A DNA stretch of 64,000 nt, from positions 1,364,001 through 1,428,000 of the forward strand of contig NZ_CP049257.1 in NCBI RefSeq assembly GCF_011046535.1, given 5' to 3'. Position numbers and translations under genes: made by a program. The stretch comes from Nocardioides anomalus (GTDB lineage Bacteria; Actinomycetota; Actinomycetes; Propionibacteriales; Nocardioidaceae). Position 1 is the first letter of the stretch, and the number at the start of each line of letters is the position of its first letter. Positions 40,832-50,195 of the stretch are shown here, in pieces. The notes beneath the pieces were generated by a model. The model did no database searches and had not been told where the DNA came from. It worked only from the letters and a program-made list of their open reading frames with translations.

Positions 40832-42324
40832 CCGACCCCTCGTCGCTGGGCCGCCACGACTCCTGGGACGGCGTCCGGGCCGTCGTGGCCGGCTTCGGGG
40901 TCTCCGGGTTCGCCGCCGCCGACAACCTGCTCCACCTCGGCGCGAGCGTCACGGCCCTGGACGAGCGCGCCGACGGCCCCGACCAGCGCGCCGAGAAGGC
41001 CGAGCTCCTCGAGGTGCTCGGCGCCCACGTCCGGCTGGGGGAGGGCAGCACCGCCACGCTGCCTGACGACGTCGACCTGCTCGTCACCTCGCCCGGCTGG
41101 CGGCCGGACGCGCCGCTGCTGGCCCAGGCCCGCGCGCGCGGCGTACCGGTCTGGGGCGAGGTCGAGCTGGCCTGGCGGCTGCGCGACCCGAACCACGACA
41201 CCCCGTGGCTGGCCGTCACCGGCACCAACGGCAAGACCACGACGGTCCGCATGCTCGAGGCCATCCTGCGCGCCGGCGGGCGGCGCACGGTCGCGGCCGG
41301 CAACGTCGGGCTGCCGCTGGTCGAGGCGGTCATGGACCCCGAGCCGTACGACGCGCTGGCCGTCGAGCTCTCCAGCTTCCAGCTGCACTACACGACGTCG
41401 ATGAGCGCCCAGGCCGCCGCGGTGCTCAACGTGGCCGAGGACCACCTCGACTGGTACGCCTCGATGGCTGCGTACGCCGCCGACAAGGGCCGGATCTACG
41501 AGCACGCCCAGCGCGCCTGCGTCTACAACGTCGCCGACCCCGTGACCGAGCGGCTCGTCCGCGACGCCGACGTGGTCGAGGGCGCGCGGGCCATCGGCTT
41601 CACCCTCGGGATGCCCGGGGTCGGGATGCTCGGCGTGGTCGAGGACATCCTGGCCGACCGCGCCTTCGTCGAGGAGCGCGAGACCAGTGCGGCCGAGCTC
41701 TGCACGCTGGCCGACCTCGCCGCCCCCGGCACCCCCGGCCCGGCGCCGCACACCGTGCAGAACGCGCTGGCCGCCGCGGCCCTCGCCCGTGCCCACGGCG
41801 TCGACCAGGCCGCGGTCCGCGACGGGCTGCGCGGCTTCCGGCCCGACGCCCACCGGATCGCGCTGGTCGGCGAGGCCGACGGGGTGGCCTGGGTCGACGA
41901 CTCCAAGGCCACCAACCCGCACGCCGCCCAGGCCTCGCTGCTCGCCTACGACCCCGTCGTCTGGGTCGCCGGCGGCCTGGCCAAGGGCGCGTCCTTCGAC
42001 GACCTGGTCCGCACCGTGGCCGGCCGGCTGCGGGGCGTGGTGCTGCTCGGTCGCGACCGCGACGTCATCGCCCAGGCTCTTGCGCGACACGCGCCGGATG
42101 TGCCGGTCATCGTCCTGGAGACCGGTGAGACTGCTGTGACTGACGGTGAAGATGTGCCTGATGTGGCTGGACCGATGCGACGCGTCGTGACCGCCGCCGC
42201 CGAGCTGGCTCGGCCCGGTGACACGGTGCTCCTCGCCCCGGGCTGCGCCTCGATGGACATGTTCACCGACTACGCCGCACGCGGGGACGCGTTCGCCGCG
42301 GCGGTCAGGGAGAGGCTGGCCTAG
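40828..42324 (+). CDS. murD: UDP-MurNAc-L-alanine:D-glutamate ligase
   Basis: Adds D-glutamate to UDP-MurNAc-L-alanine; cytosolic. The 498-residue protein has an N-terminal Rossmann domain, the P-loop LAVTGTNGKTTTVRML (about 130), AVELSSFQLHY and the substrate-binding WVDDSKATNPHAAQASL. The C-terminal domain includes VWVAGGLAKGASFDDL. Around 42070-42180 the third codon position is unusually often A or T compared with neighbours, a minor oddity. Coupled to mraY by ATGA. Confidence 0.94.
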   Translation: MTDPSSLGRHDSWDGVRAVVAGFGVSGFAAADNLLHLGASVTALDERADGPDQRAEKAELLEVLGAHVRLGEGSTATLPDDVDLLVTSPGWRPDAPLLAQARARGVPVWGEVELAWRLRDPNHDTPWLAVTGTNGKTTTVRMLEAILRAGGRRTVAAGNVGLPLVEAVMDPEPYDALAVELSSFQLHYTTSMSAQAAAVLNVAEDHLDWYASMAAYAADKGRIYEHAQRACVYNVADPVTERLVRDADVVEGARAIGFTLGMPGVGMLGVVEDILADRAFVEERETSAAELCTLADLAAPGTPGPAPHTVQNALAAAALARAHGVDQAAVRDGLRGFRPDAHRIALVGEADGVAWVDDSKATNPHAAQASLLAYDPVVWVAGGLAKGASFDDLVRTVAGRLRGVVLLGRDRDVIAQALARHAPDVPVIVLETGETAVTDGEDVPDVAGPMRRVVTAAAELARPGDTVLLAPGCASMDMFTDYAARGDAFAAAVRERLA

Positions 42325-42355
42325 CGCCGCAGACGACAGCCCGGGAGGGGACCAG

Positions 42356-43666
42356 GTGACCACCGCGAACCCGGAGAGCACCCCGTCCCGGCTGCCGAGG
42401 CTCCCCAGGCTCGGCAAGCTCGGGCTCCCGTCGTTCCGCCCCCAGCTCGCGCACGCCGTGGCCACCACGAACAAGGTCCGCCCGCGCAGCTGGTTCGGCT
42501 CGCTGCGCGTCGCGCTGGACCGGCCGCTTACGTCGTACTACCTGCTCGTCGGCGCCTCCGCGCTGCTGCTCACCATCGGGCTGATCATGGTGCTGAGCGC
42601 CAGCAGCGTGTACTCCTACGAGCACTACCACGGCGACTCCTACGCCGTGGTGCGCCGCCAGCTGATGTGGGTGGCGATCGGCCTGCCCGCGGCCTGGGTG
42701 GCCAGCCGGCTGCCCTACCGCTTCATCCGCCGCCTGGCCTACCCCGGCTTCTCCGCCTCGCTCGTGCTGCTGCTGCTCACGGCGTTCCTGGGCGTGCGGA
42801 TCAACGGCAACCAGAACTGGCTGGCCCTCGGCCCGGTCCAGATCCAGCCCTCGGAGATCGCCAAGCTCGCGCTCGTGGTCTGGGCCGCGCACATCTACGC
42901 CAACAAGGAGCGCCGCCTGCACAGCACCCACGAGATCATCGTGCCGGTGGTGCCGGGCATGGTCCTGGCCACCGGCCTCGTGGTCTTCGGCAACGACCTG
43001 GGCACGGCGCTGGTCATGATCGCGCTGCTGTTCGGGCTGCTGTGGGTGGTGGGCGCCCCCGGTCGCTTCTTCACCATGCTCTTCTCGGTCGCCGGCGTCG
43101 TGCTGCTCGTCCTCGTCACGACCAACACCGAACGGCTCGGGCGCGTGACCAGCTTCCTCGACCCGCTGGCCGACTACGCCGACCGCGGCTGGCAGCCCGC
43201 GCACGGTCTGTTCGCGCTCTCCTCCGGCGGCTTCTTCGGCGAGGGCATCGGCGCCAGCCAGCAGAAGTGGGGCCAGCTGCCCGAGGCCCACACCGACTTC
43301 ATCTTCGCCGTCCTCGGCGAGGAGCTCGGGCTGGCCGGCACGCTGCTGGTCATCACGCTGTTCCTCACCGTCGCCTTCGCGGCCCTGCGGGTCGCGCGTC
43401 GTACGGCGGACCCGTTCGTCCGCTACGCCACCTTCGGCCTGATCGTCTGGCTGGTCGGGCAGATGATCATCAACGTCGGCATGGTGCTGTCCCTGCTGCC
43501 GGTCATCGGCATCCCGCTGCCGCTCATCTCCTACGGCGGCTCGTCGCTGGTGCCGACCCTGGTCGCCCTGGGCATGCTCGTCGGCTTCGCCCGGCGCGAG
43601 CCCGAGGCCGCCCGGGCCCTGGCCCAGCGCCGCAAGCAGCGCTCGGCAGGCCTGTCGGCCCGCTGA
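42356..43666 (+). CDS. ftsW: Septal peptidoglycan glycosyltransferase FtsW
   Basis: A 436-residue SEDS-family membrane glycosyltransferase that polymerises lipid II at the septum with FtsI. About ten helices follow a ~60-residue cytoplasmic N-terminus. Family motifs: RINGNQNWLALGPVQIQPSE, GNDLGTALVM (includes the Asp linked to catalysis), PEAHTDFIFAVLGEELG and the final PLISYGGSSL. GTG start with GGGAGGGG upstream, 31 bp after murD. Confidence 0.94.
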   Translation: MTTANPESTPSRLPRLPRLGKLGLPSFRPQLAHAVATTNKVRPRSWFGSLRVALDRPLTSYYLLVGASALLLTIGLIMVLSASSVYSYEHYHGDSYAVVRRQLMWVAIGLPAAWVASRLPYRFIRRLAYPGFSASLVLLLLTAFLGVRINGNQNWLALGPVQIQPSEIAKLALVVWAAHIYANKERRLHSTHEIIVPVVPGMVLATGLVVFGNDLGTALVMIALLFGLLWVVGAPGRFFTMLFSVAGVVLLVLVTTNTERLGRVTSFLDPLADYADRGWQPAHGLFALSSGGFFGEGIGASQQKWGQLPEAHTDFIFAVLGEELGLAGTLLVITLFLTVAFAALRVARRTADPFVRYATFGLIVWLVGQMIINVGMVLSLLPVIGIPLPLISYGGSSLVPTLVALGMLVGFARREPEAARALAQRRKQRSAGLSAR

Positions 43667-43682
43667 ACGCCGCAGGAGTCCT

Positions 43683-43688
43683 TAGGCT
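43683..43688 (+). promoter_or_regulatory. Possible internal -10 element before murG
   Basis: TAGGCT nine bases before the murG ATG, in the 31-bp ftsW-murG gap, resembling the leaderless promoters elsewhere in the window. GCAGGAG just upstream could instead serve as a distant ribosome-binding site. Confidence 0.4.
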
Positions 43689-43697
43689 CTGGGCACC

Positions 43698-44768
43698 ATG
43701 CGCATCCTCCTCGCCGGCGGCGGCACCGCCGGGCACACCTCGCCGCTGCTCGCCACCGCCGACGCCCTGCGCCGGCTGGAGCCGGGCGTGGAGATCACCT
43801 GCCTGGGCACGCCGCGCGGGCTGGAGAACCGCGTGGTCCCGGAGGCGGGCTACCCCCTGGAGCTGATCGCGCCGGTGCCGCTGCCGCGGAAGCTGTCGGG
43901 CGACCTGTTGCGCGTGCCCGCGCGGCTGCGGGGCGCGGTCCAGGAAGCGCGCGCGGTGCTCGACCGGGTCCGGCCCGACGTGGTCGTCGGCTACGGCGGG
44001 TACGTCTCGGTGCCGGCGTACCTCGCCGCGCGCCGCGCCGGCCTGCCCGTCGTGGTCCACGAGCAGAACTCCAAGCCCGGGCTCTCCAACCGGGTCGGCG
44101 CACGCTCGGCTCGCCGCGTCGCCGTGAGCTTCCCCGACACCCCGCTGCGGCACGCGGAGTACGTCGGGCTGCCGATCCGCACGCTCATCTCCTCGGTCGA
44201 CCGCGACGCGCTGCGCGCCGAGGCCCGCGCGTTCTTCGGCCTCGACCCCGACCTGCCGACGCTGGTGGTGACCGGCGGCTCGCAGGGCGCGCAGTCGCTC
44301 AACCGCGCGGTGTCCGGCGCAGCCCGCGCGCTGGGCGAGGCCGGGGTGCAGGTGCTGCACGTGGTCGGCCCCAAGAACGACGTGACGCCGCAGGAGGGCG
44401 TGCCGACCTACGTGCCGATCGGGTTCGTGGACCGGATGGACTACGCGCTGGCCGCCGCCGACCTCATGGTCTGCCGCGGCGGCGCCTCGTCGGTCACCGA
44501 GGCGGCGGCGGTCGGCGTGCCCGCCGTGTTCGTGCCGCTGCCCATCGGCAACGGCGAGCAGTCGCTCAACCCGAGGCCGGTCGTGGACGCCGGGGGAGCG
44601 CTGCTGGTCGAGGACGCGGCCTTTACCGCCGACTGGGTGCTCTCGCACGTGCCGCCGCTCGTCACCGACCCCGCGCGCCTCGCCGCCATGAGCAAGGCGG
44701 CGTCCGGCGTCATCCCGCGCGACGCCGACGAGAAGCTGGCGCGCATCGTGCTGGAGACCGCCCGGTGA
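43698..44768 (+). CDS. murG: Undecaprenyl-PP-MurNAc-pentapeptide GlcNAc transferase
   Basis: Makes lipid II from lipid I at the inner face of the membrane. The 356-residue GT-B enzyme starts MRILLAGGGTAGHTSPLL (first glycine-rich loop), followed by VVGYGGYVSVPAYLAARR and VVHEQNSKPGLSNR. The UDP-GlcNAc site is VTGGSQGAQSLN and VCRGGASSVTEAAA. Overlaps murC by GTGA. Confidence 0.95.
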   Translation: MRILLAGGGTAGHTSPLLATADALRRLEPGVEITCLGTPRGLENRVVPEAGYPLELIAPVPLPRKLSGDLLRVPARLRGAVQEARAVLDRVRPDVVVGYGGYVSVPAYLAARRAGLPVVVHEQNSKPGLSNRVGARSARRVAVSFPDTPLRHAEYVGLPIRTLISSVDRDALRAEARAFFGLDPDLPTLVVTGGSQGAQSLNRAVSGAARALGEAGVQVLHVVGPKNDVTPQEGVPTYVPIGFVDRMDYALAAADLMVCRGGASSVTEAAAVGVPAVFVPLPIGNGEQSLNPRPVVDAGGALLVEDAAFTADWVLSHVPPLVTDPARLAAMSKAASGVIPRDADEKLARIVLETAR

Positions 44769-46069
44769 CCGTCCACCTCGTGGGGATCGGCGGCGCCGGG
44801 CTGTCGGGCATCGCCCGCGTGCTGCTCGCGCGCGGCGTCGCGGTCAGCGGCAGCGACGGCGTCGACTCGCCCACGCTGGCCGCGTTGCGGGCGCTGGGCG
44901 CGGACGTGCACGTCGGGCACGACCCGCACCACCTCGACCACCTCGGCCCCGACGACACCGTCGTGGTCTCCGCCGCGGTCAAGCCCGACAACCCGGAGTA
45001 CGCCGAGGCGCTGCGCCGCGGCCTCGCGGTGCAGTCGCGGGCCGAGGCCATGGCCGCGCTGATGGCCGGTCGCCGGGTCGTCGCCGTCGCCGGCACCCAC
45101 GGCAAGACCACGACCACCAGCCTGCTGACCGTCGCGCTCCAGGCGGCCGGCGCCGACCCGACGTACACCATCGGCGGCGAGCTGGCCGCGACCGGCGTCA
45201 ACGCGGCCGAGGGCAGCAGCGACCTGTTCGTGGCCGAGGCCGACGAGAGCGACGGCGCCTTCCTGCACTACGCGCCGCACGCCGCCGTGGTCACCAACGT
45301 CGAAGCCGACCACCTCGACCACTGGTCCTCACCGGAGGCCTACGCCGCGGCCTTCGACGCCTTCGCGGACACCGTCGCGCCGGACGGCTTCCTCGTCGTG
45401 TGCGCCGACGACCCCGGCGCCGCCGCACTGGGCGAGCGGCAGCGGGCCGCCGGACGTCGGGTCGTGTCCGTGACCACCGCCAGTCCCGAGGCCCTGGACG
45501 GCGTCACGCTCTGGGCGCCGGGCGACCACTACCTCGCCGACGCACTGGCCGCGCTCGCCACCGGCGTCGAGCTGGGCCACGACCCCGAGCACCTGCGCCG
45601 CGGCATCGCGTCGTACTCCGGGACCAAGCGGCGCATGGAGCTCAAGGGCGAGGCGGGCGGGGTGCGGGTCTACGACTCCTACGCCCACCACCCGACCGAG
45701 ATCGCCGGCGACCTCGCCTCGGCCCGCGTGCTGGCCGGCGCCGGCCGGGTCGTGGTGGCCTTCCAGCCCCACCTGGTCTCCCGCACCCGGCTGTTCGGTG
45801 AGGAGATGGGCCGCGCGCTCGGCGCCGCGGACCAGGTCGTGGTGACCGACGTCTACCTGGCCCGCGAGCAGCCCGACCCGGCGGTGACCGGCGCGCTCGT
45901 CGCCGACGCCGTGCCGCTGCTGGGCGAGCAGGTGGCCTTCGTGCCCGCACTGGACGACGTGCCCGCCGCGCTGGTGGCGCGGGCCCACCCGGGTGACCTG
46001 GTGCTGACCCTCGGCGCCGGGACGGTCACGGGGGTCGGCCCACGGGTGCTGGAGCTGCTCGGTGCGTAG
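44765..46069 (+). CDS. murC: UDP-MurNAc:L-alanine ligase
   Basis: Adds the first residue, L-alanine, to UDP-MurNAc; cytosolic. The 434-residue protein starts VHLVGIGGAGLSGIARVLL, has the P-loop VAGTHGKTTTTSLLT (about 104), EADESDGAFLHY and DSYAHHPTEIAGDLA. It overlaps murG by 4 bp and ftsQ by 8 bp, so the trio is tightly coupled. Confidence 0.95.
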   Translation: MTVHLVGIGGAGLSGIARVLLARGVAVSGSDGVDSPTLAALRALGADVHVGHDPHHLDHLGPDDTVVVSAAVKPDNPEYAEALRRGLAVQSRAEAMAALMAGRRVVAVAGTHGKTTTTSLLTVALQAAGADPTYTIGGELAATGVNAAEGSSDLFVAEADESDGAFLHYAPHAAVVTNVEADHLDHWSSPEAYAAAFDAFADTVAPDGFLVVCADDPGAAALGERQRAAGRRVVSVTTASPEALDGVTLWAPGDHYLADALAALATGVELGHDPEHLRRGIASYSGTKRRMELKGEAGGVRVYDSYAHHPTEIAGDLASARVLAGAGRVVVAFQPHLVSRTRLFGEEMGRALGAADQVVVTDVYLAREQPDPAVTGALVADAVPLLGEQVAFVPALDDVPAALVARAHPGDLVLTLGAGTVTGVGPRVLELLGA

Positions 46070-46835
46070 CCCGCTGCGCCGGGTGGCGCGCACCGACGAC
46101 GGCGACGGTGTCGACAAGGCCACCCGCCGCAGCCGCCGCCGCTTCGCGCGCCGTCAGTGGCGCCGCCGCTGGCTGGCCTGGCGGGTCGTGCTCGCCGTCG
46201 TGGTGGTCCTGGCGCTGGCCGCGGGCGGGATCTACGCCGTCTGGTTCTCCTCCTGGCTGGCCGTGGAGAAGATCGAGGTCTCCGGCGCCGAGACCGTCAG
46301 CACGACCCAGATCCGCCAGGTGTCCGGCATCGACGTCGGCGAGCCGCTGGTCCAGGTCGACCTCGACAGCGCGGAGCGCCGGATCGGCTCGCTGGCCGTC
46401 GTGCGCTCGGTCAAGGTCACCCGCCAGTGGCCGCACGGCGTGCTGGTCTCCATCGAGGAGCGCACCGCCATCGCCGTGGTCGAGATCGGCGGTCAGCTGC
46501 GGGGGATGGACGCCGACGGCGTGGTGTTCCGGCAGTACAAGAAGGCCCCGCCCGAGCTCCCGCGCGTGGAGACCTCGATCGGCACGACCGCCGCCGCGCT
46601 CAAGGAGGCGGCCAAGGTCATCTCCGCCCTGCCCGACGACCTGACCATCCTGATCGACCACGTGCAGGTCACCACGGTCGACCAGATCTCGCTGGTGCTC
46701 AAGGACGGGCGCACGGTCCAGTGGGGGAGCGCCGACGACTCCGACACCAAGGCCGAGGTGCTCGAGACGCTGCTGGCCACCGTCGACGCCCAGACCTACG
46801 ACGTCTCGGTGCCGTCGAAACCCACGACCCGCTGA
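46062..46835 (+). CDS. ftsQ: Cell division protein FtsQ
   Basis: A 257-residue bitopic divisome protein: Arg-rich cytoplasmic segment (1-42), one helix at about 43-65, a POTRA domain (about 70-138, WLAVEKIEVSGAETVSTTQI) and a beta domain (about 140-240, containing RQWPHGVLVSIEERTAIAVV at its start). It bridges FtsL/FtsB to the divisome. GTG start inside the end of murC. Confidence 0.93.
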   Translation: MRSPLRRVARTDDGDGVDKATRRSRRRFARRQWRRRWLAWRVVLAVVVVLALAAGGIYAVWFSSWLAVEKIEVSGAETVSTTQIRQVSGIDVGEPLVQVDLDSAERRIGSLAVVRSVKVTRQWPHGVLVSIEERTAIAVVEIGGQLRGMDADGVVFRQYKKAPPELPRVETSIGTTAAALKEAAKVISALPDDLTILIDHVQVTTVDQISLVLKDGRTVQWGSADDSDTKAEVLETLLATVDAQTYDVSVPSKPTTR

Positions 46836-46899
46836 TCCGACCCGGCGTGTCTGCACGGTCGGGCGGCCCGGCGTACCTACTGTCATGACCACGGAGAGG

Positions 46900-46930
46900 T
46901 TGACATAACTATAACCCTCAGCCTGAGGGT
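46900..46930 (+). promoter_or_regulatory. ftsZ promoter region with a 17-bp palindrome
   Basis: TTGACA at 46900-46905 and TATAAC at 46910-46915, an unusual AT-rich island, are followed by the perfect inverted repeat ACCCTCAGCCTGAGGGT at 46914-46930, centred 36 bp before the ftsZ GTG. TATAAC could act as a -10, but TTGACA is then too close to be its -35. A conserved palindrome upstream of ftsZ is common in actinobacteria; the binding factor here is unknown. Confidence 0.55.
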
Positions 46931-46957
46931 GACAGTTGAGCCGGAGGAGAGCGGACC

Positions 46958-48147
46958 GTGGCAGCAGCGCAGAACTACCTCGCGATCATCAAGGTCGTGG
47001 GCATCGGCGGAGGCGGCGTCAACGCCGTCAACCGGATGATCGAGGTCGGCCTCAAGGGGGTCGAGTTCATCGCCATCAACACCGACGCCCAGGCGCTGCT
47101 CATGAGCGACGCCGACGTCAAGCTCGACATCGGTCGTGAGCTGACCCGGGGCCTCGGCGCCGGCGCCAACCCCGACGTCGGCGCGCGCGCCGCCGAGGAC
47201 CACGCCGACGAGATCGAAGAGGTCATCAAGGGCGCCGACATGGTCTTCGTCACCGCGGGCGAGGGCGGCGGCACCGGCACCGGCGGCGCGCCCGTCGTGG
47301 CCCGCATCGCCCGCAGCCTCGGCGCCCTGACCATCGGCGTGGTGACCCGGCCGTTCGCGTTCGAGGGTCGCCGCCGGGCCAACTCGGCCGAGGAGGGCAT
47401 CGCGCAGCTGCGCGAGGAGGTCGACACCCTCATCGTCATCCCCAACGACCGCCTCCTGTCCATCTCCGACCGCAACGTCTCCGTGCTCGACGCCTTCAAG
47501 CAGGCCGACCAGGTCCTCCTCCAGGGCGTCAGCGGCATCACCGACCTCATCACCACCCCGGGCCTGATCAACCTCGACTTCGCCGACGTGAAGTCGGTCA
47601 TGGCGAACGCCGGCTCCGCGCTCATGGGCATCGGCTCGGCCCGCGGCGAGGACCGCTCGGTGGCCGCGGCCGAGATGGCGGTCTCCAGCCCGCTGCTGGA
47701 GGCCAGCATCGACGGCGCCCACGGCGTGCTGCTCTCCATCGCCGGTGGCTCCGACCTCGGGCTGTTCGAGATCAACGAGGCTGCGGCGCTCGTGGCCGAC
47801 GCCGTGCACCCCGAGGCCAACATCATCTTCGGCGCGACCATCGACGACGCGCTGGGCGACGAGGTGCGGGTGACGGTCATCGCGGCCGGCTTCGACGGCG
47901 GCACGCCCAAGCGTGCGCACGAGGGCTCCGCCCTGCGGCGCACGCCGGCCCAGCCCCAGCAGAGCCAGGCCGAGACCCGGGCTGCGGTCGCCGCCGTGGC
48001 CACCCAGCGCCAGGAGGAGAAGGAGCGCGAGCGGGTCACCGCACCGTCCGCGCCCCAGGCCACCCCCCGCGCCAGTCGTCGACCCCGGCCCCCGCGCCGA
48101 TGCAGTTCGACGACGACGACCTGGACGTCCCGGACTTCCTGAAGTAG
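46958..48147 (+). CDS. ftsZ: Cell division GTPase FtsZ, with a C-terminal frameshift
   Basis: Tubulin-like GTPase that forms the division ring. Residues 1-315 are typical: [15 protein letters not shown], the signature [13 protein letters not shown] (about 102-114) and the [12 protein letters not shown]7 loop. As sequenced, the frame ends at 48142 in an Arg/Thr-rich tail. Adding one C in the C6 run at 48063-48068 gives instead a Ser/Pro/Ala linker and the conserved terminal peptide [15 protein letters not shown] with a stop at 48145-48147, 396 residues in all. That peptide binds SepF and FtsW, so a homopolymer sequencing error is the likely cause. GGAGGAG precedes the GTG. Confidence 0.92.
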
Positions 48148-48151
48148 CCGC

Positions 48152-48823
48152 TTGTACTCCTTCACCGACTCCCGCAGTGAGGGCGACGTCCGGGTGGACG
48201 TCGCCTTCACCGATGCTGCGCTCGACCTCCAGGGGCCCAAGCCCGGCTTCGATGAGGCTCTGGCGAAGGTGGAGGCCGACTGCGGGGTGTCCTTCGCCCG
48301 CCTGAGCCAGGTGCACGGCGACGAGGTGCTCGTGGTCGACGAGCCGGTGGCGGGGGAGGGCGACGCGCTGGTCACCACGCGGCGCGGGCTCGGGCTGATG
48401 GTCCGCGCGGCCGACTGCGTTCCCGTGCTGCTGGCCGACGCCGCTGCCGGCGTCGTGGGCGCGGTGCACGCCGGACGCGTCGGGGTGAGCATCGACGTGG
48501 TCGGGCGGACCGTCGAGCGGATGCGCGAGCTCGGGGCGACCGACCTGCAGGCGTGGGTCGGCCCGCACGTGTGCGGACGCTGCTACGAGGTGCCCGCGGA
48601 CCTGCGCGACGAGGTCGCGGCCGTGGTGCCGCAGACCCGGGCCGAGACGTCGTGGGGCACGCCGTCGCTCGACCTGGGGGCCGGCGTCGCCGCCCAGCTC
48701 GCCACGCGCGACGTGGCCGTCGTCGAGGTCGGCCGGTGCACGCTCGAGGACCCCGACCTGCACTCCTACCGCCGCGACGGCGCCGCCTCGGGACGTCTCG
48801 CCGGGCTGGTGTGGCTCACGTGA
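48152..48823 (+). CDS. pgeF: Multicopper-type purine nucleoside phosphorylase/peptidoglycan editing factor (YfiH/LACC1)
   Basis: A 223-residue cytosolic protein of the YfiH/DUF152 family; relatives act as purine nucleoside phosphorylases or remove mis-incorporated residues from peptidoglycan precursors. Metal ligands are visible in LSQVHGDEV, RAADCVPVLLAD, GAVHAGRVG and GPHVCGRCYEV. The start is TTG at 48152, four bases after the corrected ftsZ stop; no better codon fits. Overlaps the next gene by GTGA. Confidence 0.88.
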   Translation: MYSFTDSRSEGDVRVDVAFTDAALDLQGPKPGFDEALAKVEADCGVSFARLSQVHGDEVLVVDEPVAGEGDALVTTRRGLGLMVRAADCVPVLLADAAAGVVGAVHAGRVGVSIDVVGRTVERMRELGATDLQAWVGPHVCGRCYEVPADLRDEVAAVVPQTRAETSWGTPSLDLGAGVAAQLATRDVAVVEVGRCTLEDPDLHSYRRDGAASGRLAGLVWLT

Positions 48824-49518
48824 GCCGCCGCGACGAGCTCGAGGGCGGGCTGGCCCGGGTCCGCGAGAGCATCGCGGGCGCGGCCGCGGACGCCGGCCGC
48901 GACCCGGGCGAGGTCACCCTGGTCGTGGTCACCAAGTTCTTCCCGGCCTCCGACGTGCGCCTGCTGGCCGAGCTCGGGGTCACCGACGTGGGCGAGAACC
49001 GCCACCAGGAGGCCGAGGCCAAGGCCGCCGAGTGCGCGGACCTCGGGCTGCGCTGGCACTTCATCGGCGGGCTGCAGAGCAACAAGGCGGCCGCCGTCGC
49101 GGCGTACGCCGACGTGGTCGAGTCCGTCGACCGCCGCAAGCTGGTCGCTCCGCTGAGCAAGGGCGCCCACCAGTGCGACCACGCCGTCGACGTGCTCCTC
49201 CAGGTCTCCCTCGACCCGCCCGACCGGGAGGGCCGCTCCGGCGCGGACCCCGCCGACGTGCCAGCGCTGGCCGCGGCGGTGGAGGAGGCCGGGCTGCTGC
49301 GGCTGCGCGGGCTGATGGCGGTCGCACCGCTGGGGGAGGACCCCGCCGCGGCGTTCGCCCGGCTGGTCGAGGTGCACGCCGGACTGCTGGCCGACCATCC
49401 GGACGCCACCTGGCTCTCAGCGGGGATGAGCGGCGACCTGGAGCACGCCGTACGAGCCGGTGCGACACACGTGCGTGTCGGCTCCGCGGTCCTCGGATCG
49501 AGACCCACCAACCACTAA
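48820..49518 (+). CDS. PLP homeostasis protein (YggS/PROSC family)
   Basis: A 232-residue single-barrel protein that binds pyridoxal phosphate and buffers the free cofactor; not itself a known enzyme. The PLP lysine is in TLVVVTKFFPASDV (about residue 37), with VGENRHQEAEAKA, WHFIGGLQSNKAA and the phosphate-binding WLSAGMSGDLEHAV and HVRVGSAVLGSR. It sits between pgeF and sepF as in most actinobacteria and many firmicutes. Confidence 0.93.
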   Translation: MSRRDELEGGLARVRESIAGAAADAGRDPGEVTLVVVTKFFPASDVRLLAELGVTDVGENRHQEAEAKAAECADLGLRWHFIGGLQSNKAAAVAAYADVVESVDRRKLVAPLSKGAHQCDHAVDVLLQVSLDPPDREGRSGADPADVPALAAAVEEAGLLRLRGLMAVAPLGEDPAAAFARLVEVHAGLLADHPDATWLSAGMSGDLEHAVRAGATHVRVGSAVLGSRPTNH

Positions 49519-49572
49519 CCTCACGAACAAGCGGCCTCTGCGACGGGGCCGCCGGACCCGGAAGGCACAACC

Positions 49573-50121
49573 ATGAGCGGCGCGATGCGCAGGATCGGTG
49601 AGTACCTCGGCCTGCTCGAGGACACCGGCCGGTACGACGACGACTACGCCGACACCTACGACGACGGCTACGACGAGCGCTACACCGAGGAGACCGCCCC
49701 GGTGGCCGCCAAGCCGTCGCGGCGCGAGGTCCAGCGCGAGCAGCGCGAGGCCCGCCAGGCCGCCACGGTGGCCCACCTCGACGAGCACCGCCGCCCGGCG
49801 GGCGGCGGCACCGCCCTGGCCACCGCCCCGCGCGTGGCCGAGCTGTCCCGGATCTTCACGCTGCACCCGCGGACCTACAACGAGGCCCGCACCGTCGGGG
49901 AGAACTTCCGCGACGGCACCCCGGTGATCATGAACCTCTCCGAGATGGACGACTCCGACGCCAAGCGACTCGTCGACTTCGCGGCCGGCCTGGTCTTCGC
50001 CACCCGCGGCAGCATCGAGCGGATCACCAGCAAGGTGTTCCTGCTCTCCCCGCCCAACGTCTCGGTCGCCGCCGAGGACAAGGCCCGCATCGTCGAGGGC
50101 GGCTTCTTCAACCAGAGCTGA
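49573..50121 (+). CDS. sepF: Cell division protein SepF
   Basis: A 182-residue FtsZ membrane anchor. It starts with an amphipathic helix ([13 protein letters not shown]), an acidic Tyr/Asp-rich linker (about 20-45), and the FtsZ-binding SepF domain at about 88-175 ([20 protein letters not shown] and [15 protein letters not shown]). In actinobacteria SepF is the main FtsZ membrane tether and binds the FtsZ C-terminal peptide, the part lost by the frameshift in this assembly. Confidence 0.93.
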   Translation: MSGAMRRIGEYLGLLEDTGRYDDDYADTYDDGYDERYTEETAPVAAKPSRREVQREQREARQAATVAHLDEHRRPAGGGTALATAPRVAELSRIFTLHPRTYNEARTVGENFRDGTPVIMNLSEMDDSDAKRLVDFAAGLVFATRGSIERITSKVFLLSPPNVSVAAEDKARIVEGGFFNQS

Positions 50122-50195
50122 CCGGGGCCCGAAGCGGTCCTGACCGCCCGCGCGCCGATGCGCGTGGGGGTTGGCCGACCCGGCATGATCGTCGC

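Noticed and set aside
39667..42324. An 885-codon frame covering mraY and murD
   Set aside because: Only the murD part (from 40828) is real in this frame; the first 385 codons are a shadow of mraY.
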